From: Isoetes taiwanensis
Taxonomy: Eukaryota; Streptophyta; Lycopodiopsida; Isoetales; Isoetaceae
NCBI GenBank assembly: GCA_021234155.1
Contig: JAJEKV010000056.1
Span: 6,320,932-6,384,931 of the forward strand
Length of the DNA: 64,000 bases
Reading direction: 5' to 3'
Made by a program: the position numbers and the translations under genes. A model generated the notes under the pieces. It ran no database searches. It saw nothing but the letters and a program-made list of their open reading frames with translations, and was not told where the DNA came from. Below, in pieces: positions 57,115 through 64,000 of the stretch; within the stretch, counting starts at the first letter, position 1; every line of letters begins with the position of its first letter.

Positions 57115-57526
57115 TCTTGCGATAACATCGAGCATTCCATACTACTACATTCTACTCACGATGGACCTTTGCATGAGCAGTAAAAACTGTATTTCTGAAC
57201 AACGCTAAATCATTGGTAGAATTTGTACTAAAAAACGCCGACTTTTACTCAGTTGCTAGTAGTTTCTGCACTATATGGCTAACCAAGAACCTATTTGAGT
57301 CCAACAAAAGCTTGACGAGAACGGGAGCCTGAAGGTAAGGTTAGAGCAGTTGGGAAGATTGGATGGAAATTCTATGGCGCTCGTTGCTTCCGCCTTTAGC
57401 GCGACTAGGCCATCGATTTGCTCTGAAGTCCAAGCTAATCTTCTGTGACATAGAGATCGGCAAGCGCGCTTGGTCTTCTCTGGCTAGCCCCGGTAGGGGC
57501 AGGCTTATTTTCTTTATTGTTGGTTT

Positions 57527-57772
57527 ATGGGTCTCCCTCTTCCGCCTTTGTTGCAGCCGAGAAAGCCTAAGGAAGCCAGATTGTTTACCATAGTTATTCA
57601 CGGTGATTACTATCTTTGTGGTTGGCTGCAAGGTCCGATTCTAGAGCTCTGGGAAGCTCTCCTTGAAGATCAGTTTTTTCCAGAACATTTGTTCATTGGT
57701 GAAGCCGGAACTACCCCGGAAAGCCCAGTGGAGCTGGTCGAAAGTTGGCTGGGCTCCTGCTGGAATTTTTGA
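57527..57772 (+). CDS. Short ORF with a CGWLQGPILELWEALL motif, member 1 of 3
   Basis: Begins MGLPLPPLLQPRKPKEARLF and contains VIHGDYYLCGWLQGPILELW, followed by EALLEDQFFPEH. It shares the pattern W-x-x-GP-x-x-ELW with ORFs at 58,132 and 58,680. Function unknown. Only about 80 codons long; perhaps a fragment of a transposon gag-like or ORF1 protein, given the DUF4283 ORF downstream. No signal peptide is evident. Confidence 0.4.
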   Translation: MGLPLPPLLQPRKPKEARLFTIVIHGDYYLCGWLQGPILELWEALLEDQFFPEHLFIGEAGTTPESPVELVESWLGSCWNF

Positions 57773-58131
57773 CATCTTTAGTGAATGGGCAGAGGGGAAG
57801 GTTCGGGTCAAGGTTTTCTGAGCTCTGCTAAAATCAAAAGATCCACTGCAGTCCAATGATTTCTGTGGCAGTCCCTGCAAAATTCGGTGCAAACCAATTT
57901 ATGGGGCCTCTGTAACTGCAGTCCTTAGCTTGCTTGCTACCGATTCTACTCTTCAGTTCGCACAAATGGCCTATCCCTCCGTGCATGTAGTAGCAATAGA
58001 GAATCTATAGAGCCCTAAATCTTCTCTATTATTACACATCCTTCCTACACTCTAAATCGACTATCTCTATTCTGGTACGCTACTGCCGAAATGATTGCAT
58101 CCCCCTCCATAAAGGCTTCCATACTCCTCAT

Positions 58132-58467
58132 ATGGGTCGACCACTGCCTCTGTCTCTAATCGCTGGTGCTCAAGCGGTCCACAGTTCGCCTCCTCTGCTC
58201 TCCCAGGAGAGATACTTTGTGATTGGCATCCACGATCCGGAAGCATTTTGTGGCTGGTTTGAAGGTCCCACTTCAGAGCTGTGGACGTCTCTGGTAGTTG
58301 AGAATCTCTTCCCTGACCCAGCTGCCTCATCGTCTTTGGATCCTCAAGCCACAGCCCTTGAGTGGAAAATTGTATTCTTGGGTGCTGATCATCCTTGCTT
58401 CTCGAAGTTTAAAGTCTTCTGCCCTGCATTCGTGGATTCCATCTCTCTTGAAGTTTATAAGGGTTAG
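58132..58467 (+). CDS. Short ORF with an FCGWFEGPTSELWTSL motif, member 2 of 3
   Basis: Begins MGRPLPLSLIAGAQAV and has RYFVIGIHDPEAFCGWFEGP followed by TSELWTSLVVENLFPDP, aligned with member 1 (MG.PLP start, CGW..GP..ELW, ..FPE/FPD). A tail of about 50 residues follows with no known domain. This is the longest intact member, at 111 residues. Confidence 0.45.
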   Translation: MGRPLPLSLIAGAQAVHSSPPLLSQERYFVIGIHDPEAFCGWFEGPTSELWTSLVVENLFPDPAASSSLDPQATALEWKIVFLGADHPCFSKFKVFCPAFVDSISLEVYKG

Positions 58468-58599
58468 AATTTGTGGAAGCCTATCGTCCAATGGTTCTCT
58501 TAACATGGCTTCTTCTCTTTCACTTCCTAATTTCCTCATCCCCCTGTGCACTCAGTGTCTCCACCCCCTCCATTTGATACACCCCCCCTTGCAAGCCCA

Positions 58600-58812
58600 C
58601 TGTCTCGTTCTCCAGGCACACCAAGCCCCCAACACTCTAATATTTCTACAGCCAGTTCTCCCTCTTCTTCAAGTGTAATCTACAGATTTGTGGTTCTTGT
58701 TAATATCACTCACCTATTTTGGGGAGTCCTTAGTGGTCCTGTGGAAGAACTCTGGTCTACAATATTGGATCACGGGGTACTGCATCAAGGGTGCAAAATC
58801 GGTACTGGGTAG
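58600..58812 (+). pseudogene. Short ORF with a GVLSGPVEELWSTIL motif, member 3 of 3
   Basis: A Ser/Pro-rich stretch leads into YRFVVLVNITHLFWGVLSGP followed by VEELWSTILDHGVLHQG, matching the other two members with the Cys replaced. It ends soon after and is probably a fragment. Confidence 0.35.
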
Positions 58813-59113
58813 CAAAAATCACCGTCCGGACGCCGCTTACAAGTGCTTAAAATCGGTGTGTTTTAAACACGACGTGCGTGATTGAAGTATTGACATGTAG
58901 GGTGCGCGCCCGTCAAATGACAGGCTGAGAGAATCATGAACATGTTTGGTGCCGGAAACATGAATGCCTGTAGCCCGCCATATTCCTGGATGGCAGGCTA
59001 ACCCATCTTGAATTCAAGCAAAATGGAGGGACTAATTGTTTCCAAGAATTGCCTGAACCGAAATTCAACAATTTGCCCTCACCAATTTTGCAACACACAG
59101 AAATCCGGGATAG

Positions 59114-59875
59114 ATGAAACCCAATTCCTCTCCCCGTTCAATTTACAGAGCCATTGATGCAGCAAGGAAGAGAGATCGAGGCGGCAGATTGTATGCAAAG
59201 AAGGTAGCAATGAAGAAGAATTCCCCTTCTAAAGATTCGCCTTCAAAGAAGAATAAGAAATTGAGACCGAAAGTGACCATGAGAATAAGAGAAATTTCAG
59301 GAGAAATTTATGAAGTATTCAACCAAATTAGTACAAATGTTGATGACAATGACAAAGGCCGCATCATTGATGTCTTCTTTGGAGGGCAAAGGGATTTACC
59401 AATTTCTTCTATAAAGAAATCTAAGCAGGTTACTATGGCCGAGCAAATGGTGAAGAATTTGAAGGAAACAATGCAAGAACATAAGTTTGAGAGGAATCAT
59501 GACATGCTTCGTGCAAGGAAGTCCACCCTGATAATGGCAGCAGCAGGTACAAATGGTGTCAAGCCATTGAATCAAGCAGAAGTGGCCAGATTGCTCAGCA
59601 TCCCCAGAAAAACAATTTCCAATGCTTTTCAAAGAAGGGTGCGAGCTAACAAAGGGGAAGGACCTTGGTCAATGTTCAGGAGGAGGAAGCGGATGGATAG
59701 CATGTTAGATCACAATAGAGAAGCTGTTATCAAGTTCTGGACAGAAAATACAAGAGTTTCTCCATACAAGAAAGACGTGAGGAAGTATAAAATGTTTCTC
59801 CATACAAGAGTTTCTCCAGACCACATGCCGAACATGTATAAAATGGATCTTCCACTAGCAACTTATCTCGTATAA
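59114..59875 (+). CDS. Helix-turn-helix transposase-like protein, N-terminal part
   Basis: 253 codons from ATG. A basic N-terminus (Lys/Arg/Ser-rich, likely nuclear) leads to a charged helical middle. A helix-turn-helix at about residues 152-175 reads PLNQAEVARLLSIPRKTISN. Then RRRKRMDSMLDHNREAVIKF followed by WTENTRVSPYKKDVRK, the FW..NTRVSP-K-DV pattern seen in transposon-derived plant proteins. The catalytic part is missing: the last 30 residues repeat the TRVSP text (TRVSPDHMPN) and then stop. A truncated transposase or a domesticated DNA-binding protein are both possible. Confidence 0.45.
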   Translation: MKPNSSPRSIYRAIDAARKRDRGGRLYAKKVAMKKNSPSKDSPSKKNKKLRPKVTMRIREISGEIYEVFNQISTNVDDNDKGRIIDVFFGGQRDLPISSIKKSKQVTMAEQMVKNLKETMQEHKFERNHDMLRARKSTLIMAAAGTNGVKPLNQAEVARLLSIPRKTISNAFQRRVRANKGEGPWSMFRRRKRMDSMLDHNREAVIKFWTENTRVSPYKKDVRKYKMFLHTRVSPDHMPNMYKMDLPLATYLV

Positions 59876-59879
59876 TAGT

Positions 59880-60891
59880 AGAGATGCTAAATGTTGCAGG
59901 AGTATCCATTTTCAGCTTCCACAAATTGTTTATGTAGAAATGCAGAAGTCTCTGTTCTTCTTCGAGAACTTTTAACTCCTCCTCAAGTTTGAGTTTACGT
60001 TTGACCTGCTCATTAACAGATGTAGGGTTCATTGCTTTTTGTACCTTGTTCCTGTGCCAAGTTTCCATCCGGACATCGCCTCCAAATCTTTAATTTCTGC
60101 CTCCAACTCACATGTTGGATTAAGCTTGAACTCCTCCCCGCTTTGTAGCCAAATCATTTGTGGCTTTGTCTTAAACCAAGTTTTTCAGCCTCTTCCAACA
60201 TCATTTTCTGTAATTGAGGCCTTCTCATTGCCTTTCAGCTCACTTCCCTCTCGCTTCCATTCTTTGTGATAAGTAAAACTGATTTTCCAATCTCTTGTAA
60301 TCGCATTCTCTAAGGTTTTTATGTTCTCATCACATGCAATCGATCTCATTTGATCCAGCTCTCCACCTTTGGCTTTGCCTTCATTTCATTTTCCTAACAT
60401 GTGCTACAACATCCGCCCTCTATTTTTACTTGTCTATTGTTGTGGTATCTTTGACATTGCACAAAGAAATGCAGCCCGGTTTACTTTGTGTTCCTCGGTG
60501 CAAGTATTGATCTAGTGCAATTTTCAAACGCAAAAAGCAAGGGCCGGTTGCTTTCTTACTTCTTTGTTGTGACAATTCTTGTAGATTTTTCTACAGAGTG
60601 TTTCCAACTTCTCTTGAAGATGCTCCTTTGCACGCGATGCCATTTTATCTTTCCCTTGTTCAACTTCTTTGTCCAAACAGAATCCCAATCTCGATCCGTG
60701 ACATTATTTTCCAACCAAGCTTCTTCCTCATGGGGCTTCACCCCCGAATTGCACAGACCTCTGATGCTGTGAAAATCATCCGCGCTCCATGCCTCCATCA
60801 TCAATAGTGAAACACTGATCTGAGTTTTCGCGCCCAGGGGAAAAGGAGGGAGAAGGGCGTGACGGGCTTCGACGTCCGCGAGTTTCAGCAC
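59880..60891 (-). pseudogene. Coiled-coil coding region, unidentified
   Basis: Minus strand pieces: 60,891-60,556 (MLKLADVEARHALLPPFPLG...SVWTKKLNKGKIKWHRVQRS), a charged piece near 60,300-60,150 (DENIKTLENAITRDWKISFT) and 60,068-59,900 with KLKLEEELKVLEEEQRLLHF, a clear coiled coil. Stops and frame changes separate them, so it is a multi-exon gene or a relic. It overlaps the end of the transposase-like ORF on the other strand. No family recognised. Confidence 0.3.
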
Positions 60892-61115
60892 TTAAAGTGC
60901 TTAAACGCTTCGCCAAAAGTTGTACCCCACTAGCGATTTTACACCCTCAAGATCAGTTCAGGTGTCTTGGTGGCTTAGTTATTCTGGGTGAACAGCTTGA
61001 AGTCCGAAGGTCAATCAGGAACCTTATCTTCGGCGACTATCTGGCTCTTCCAAAACAATCTCTCATCGTTCAGTGTGACTTTTTGGGTGCCGAATTTTTA
61101 TTAGAGCTTTATTAA

Positions 61116-62282
61116 ATGGAGAAAGTTCCCACCGGAGGGTTTGATGGCAGGAGTTTTGCTCAAGTATCTGCTCCAAATACCCTGCCCTCCTTGTCCAACA
61201 GTAAGATTGATAGTCCCCAGGACAGGCTCTCTCTTCGCACTACTGTAGTTGCAGATAAGATCCGGTACTATGAAAAGTTCGGGCTTATTGGTAAGGTCTG
61301 TAGAGGCAATCCCAGCAGGGTTGAAATCAAAAAGACCCTTGAAAGAGTCTGCAGATCCAAGATAGGGATCAAAGTCCAAGTTCTGGGCAATACTTATTTC
61401 CTGCTCACTGCTGCTACCACCAGGGAAGTAGATGCGCTTTTCCGAAAAGGCCTGATTTCAACTCCGAATGGCCAAATCTTCCTTCAAAAGTATCGTGCCG
61501 AATTCCGAGCCTTCAGACCTGAGGCTCTCTACTATCCCATCTCGATTTCCCTTTCCGATCTCAGTCCCAAATATTGGAATGAGCCATCTTTTAGGATGAT
61601 AGCTTCTAGGCTGGGTGAATATGTCTGTTTGGATAACAGACTGGATGAGGCCCCCAAAATTTGCATTTCGGTGGACCTCCTAAAGCCTATCCCCGAGATC
61701 ATCCACTTCTGTGGCTACTTCAATGAGGATATTGGATTTCAAATTGCTGCCACTGGGCTGCCCATCGCATGCAAGATCTGTGGAGTCAGGCTACATTCTG
61801 GTGTCAACTGTGATACGGGTTACCTAGCTGACAGTGTTGTTTCTTTGGTTGACAAAGGGGCATCAAGGCCAGAAGGACCTCTAATTTCCAACATCCCCGG
61901 GCACGTCCTTGGATCACATGCACCCCATGCAACTGGATCCCAAGCACCCACACAAACACAAATCATTGGAGCTGTCAATGACGTTCAATCAATTGGTTTG
62001 ACAGGTATTTTTCTCAAGGACAAGGGGGAATGTTCCAAAGGGGAATGTTCCAGGTCTGAGCCACTCCCCTTTTCTCAAAATGTTGCTGTTCAACATGTTA
62101 CCCCTCTATTCCAGCACGTGGAAAATATGGACAGTGATGGCCATCCAGATGTCCCTCTTCAAGATTCTATGGTAAAAATCATTGACCAGTCAAGGATCTG
62201 TGACCAGTCAGAGATTGCATTTCTGGACCATATGGATTCGAGATCCACCCTTCCTCCTTTGACTAGTCAAAATACTTATTAG
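61116..62282 (+). CDS. DUF4283/CCHC gag-like (LINE ORF1-type) protein
   Basis: 388 codons from ATGGAGAAAG. Residues 1-90 hold SFAQV and a basic region. At about 90-215 there is a DUF4283-like RNA-binding fold: VQVLGNTYFLLTAATTREVD, then YWNEPSFRMIASRLGEYVCL, then ICISVDLLKPIPE. A zinc knuckle CKICGVRLHSGVNC (C-x2-C-x4-H-x4-C) follows near residue 220, then a low-complexity tail. That order is typical of ORF1 in plant L1-type elements. No endonuclease or reverse transcriptase follows, so it is either a truncated element or a domesticated gene. The intact frame favours a recent insertion or retention. Confidence 0.65.
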   Translation: MEKVPTGGFDGRSFAQVSAPNTLPSLSNSKIDSPQDRLSLRTTVVADKIRYYEKFGLIGKVCRGNPSRVEIKKTLERVCRSKIGIKVQVLGNTYFLLTAATTREVDALFRKGLISTPNGQIFLQKYRAEFRAFRPEALYYPISISLSDLSPKYWNEPSFRMIASRLGEYVCLDNRLDEAPKICISVDLLKPIPEIIHFCGYFNEDIGFQIAATGLPIACKICGVRLHSGVNCDTGYLADSVVSLVDKGASRPEGPLISNIPGHVLGSHAPHATGSQAPTQTQIIGAVNDVQSIGLTGIFLKDKGECSKGECSRSEPLPFSQNVAVQHVTPLFQHVENMDSDGHPDVPLQDSMVKIIDQSRICDQSEIAFLDHMDSRSTLPPLTSQNTY

Positions 62283-64000
62283 TTATTGAGCCATCATATA
62301 AGTACCCAGTACCTAGTATTGGGTACTTTTTTAGGTGGTTTTATGGTCCCTAAATAATACTTTTTAAGGTACATCGTAACATGCTTATGCCCTTCATTTA
62401 AATTTGCTTATTATTAAGCTAAGTTGTAAGTTGGCTTTAACCTGTTCTCACGTCATGTTATTTAAAGGTTTGCAGCATACTTCACTATTTTGTCAAGATG
62501 TCACTATTATATTTTGTAAAGTACTTGTTGGATTTATAAATGATAACCAGAGCTGGGCTTTGTACTAAATATCACCAGTTTAGTACCCTTTTTTTATTAT
62601 TGTCTAAAGGTGCAAAAGTCAATGAGGTTGAAATAAGTACATGCTCAATGGATGTGAATGTCTGTATATCCTTTATTTCAAGGTTCAAAAATGGTAAGGT
62701 TCATTTTAAGGTGGCTATGAACTGTCAGAAGTTGCATGTTATGCTACATATGGAAGCAATGGAATTTATACACGTGCTGTGACTGCAAACTATGGAAATA
62801 TGGCAAAATATTGAAGGCAATGTATTTTATTAACATGCAATGTATTTTGTTTGGCAAACTTTAGGGTTTCACCTATACGGGACGAAAATGGAAGATGTAA
62901 AATTTTAAGGTTTTGCATGGACGAAAATGAAAGATGCAAAACTTTAGGTCCTTGCCTGACACAGACTGCCGAAATTGAAAGATGTTCTTGAAATTCGCTT
63001 CTGAGGCACCAAAACTCTTCCAGATTCGCAGCCAGACGAATTTTCTATTTGTATTTGCATACCAAGAGCTAGAGGGCTGGAGAAGACGCCTTTCTGGCCG
63101 CATTTTAGTACAGGCATACACCAATGGCAATAAAAAATGAGCTTGATGGTAGGCTTATTTGATACTTTGCAACTTGGCCATGGCTAAAAGAAAAGATGCA
63201 GAAGCAACAATGCAATACAATGCACAAAATGATCAGCAGACATTTAATCCTGATAAGGGCATTGGAGCAACTCAGAATAATGGACACGATAATTTTGTGG
63301 ATGAATATAATTTTATATGGATCAGTATACTAAAGTTATCCTTCACAATCGAGCTCAACATGTGATAATACTTCAATTTGATCTAGTTTAAGATGATCTG
63401 GTATTTTATAAGCAGATCTACATGCTAGAATAAGGTCTATGTAGACCAGTGGAATGCTATATGGAAGATATGTGCATTTGCTATTAGAATATAAACTACA
63501 GATTTGGCTGTGGGCTGCATTATCTATTCTTGTTTCATAAAGCAAGGATCCTTTGCGATACACATGGTTAGCTTGACATTGGCTGCCATACGAGACACTG
63601 ATATTTAGCAGATGATAGATATGTTCTTTAAGTATTTTAATCGATCGTGTATCATAATAGATTATACCCATCTATTTGAGATGACAGATCTAGTTGTTTG
63701 CATAAGTTAGGACTTTGGTCTCTTCAATCTAGTCTCTATTATATATGGGGTAGTCCTCATGGAGACTTAAAGCAAGCATAACAATGGCTGCCATAGGACT
63801 GTGTACATTGGGCGGTAGATCTGGATATTGGGCAGTTGATTGCTTGCTTTATTAAACATGATCCATTGAGCAATACAATAGTTTGTAGATCAACTGGAGT
63901 GATGCTCGAATGGTCTAAAAACTGTTGGCAAGACATAGAAAGTGTATAGTTTTGTTTTGCATAACCAAATGATTGCCCATTAGAGAAACTTCTATCGAAG
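62283..64000. other. AT-rich DNA without a supported gene
   Basis: Only short frames (up to 111 codons) without motifs. A local duplication (GACGAAAATGGAAGATG / GACGAAAATGAAAGATG near 62,881 and 62,919) is the only structure noted. Confidence 0.6.

Noticed and set aside
1-64000. tRNA or rRNA genes
   Set aside because: None recognised by eye on either strand; only the iMet primer-site complement was seen. A tRNAscan-SE and Infernal search would settle this.

Overview
The window looks like nuclear DNA of a land plant. It carries a fragment of a pentatricopeptide-repeat (PPR) gene, a plant-type ER M28 metallopeptidase gene (ERMP1-like), a large Ty3/gypsy chromovirus primed by initiator-Met tRNA, and DUF8039/DUF7869-type transposon-derived genes. 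A seed-free plant (moss, lycophyte or fern) would fit, but the species cannot be fixed from the sequence.

Layout. (1) 1-3,380: a decayed or mis-sequenced ERMP1-like gene on the minus strand. (2) 3,300-25,642 and 25,643-47,990 are two direct, adjacent copies of one ~22.3 kb segment. Each holds AT-rich DNA without clear genes, a CT-rich microsatellite, a reverse LTR-like block abutting a PPR fragment, two tandem genes each predicting exactly 80 residues with identically spaced TATA boxes, the 3' half of a transposon-derived gene (minus), and the 5' LTR plus gag-pol region of the gypsy element. Copy 1 ends inside pol. Copy 2 runs on through the chromodomain and polypurine tract to the 3' LTR at 49,143-50,823. 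(3) The gypsy element is flanked by the 5-bp target duplication GAGAT and splits the minus-strand DUF8039 gene, whose 5' exons lie at 50,824-51,780. (4) 52,852-56,845 holds a plus-strand gene with a ParB-like fold followed by a beta-class DNA methyltransferase fold, an arrangement typical of phages and bacterial mobile elements. (5) 57,300-62,300 holds three related short ORFs, a helix-turn-helix transposase-like ORF, a coiled-coil region on the minus strand and a DUF4283/CCHC gag-like ORF. No gene is supported after 62,283.

The most interesting signal is the 51.3-57.1 kb block. The DUF8039 gene and the ParB-methyltransferase gene are divergent. The first introns of both, a small internal intron of the methyltransferase gene, and its 3' side carry eleven copies of a GC-rich palindrome (consensus ATCGCGGCCGCGAT, with variants). 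Some are arranged in a 110-bp tandem array. A ParB-like protein surrounded by repeated palindromes resembles a protein/parS-type site pair and may belong to an undescribed plant mobile element. The methyltransferase lacks the DPPY catalytic motif, and its frame is crossed by three in-frame TAA/TAG codons, so its activity is uncertain.

A second signal concerns data quality. The two 22-kb copies and the three LTRs differ mainly at CAG, CTG, CCG and CGG, the CHG methylation contexts of plants, and the changes are often indels or not C-to-T. That looks like long-read miscalling at methylated sites, and the tandem duplication may itself be an unmerged contig overlap. Most frameshifts in the retroelement should be read with this in mind.
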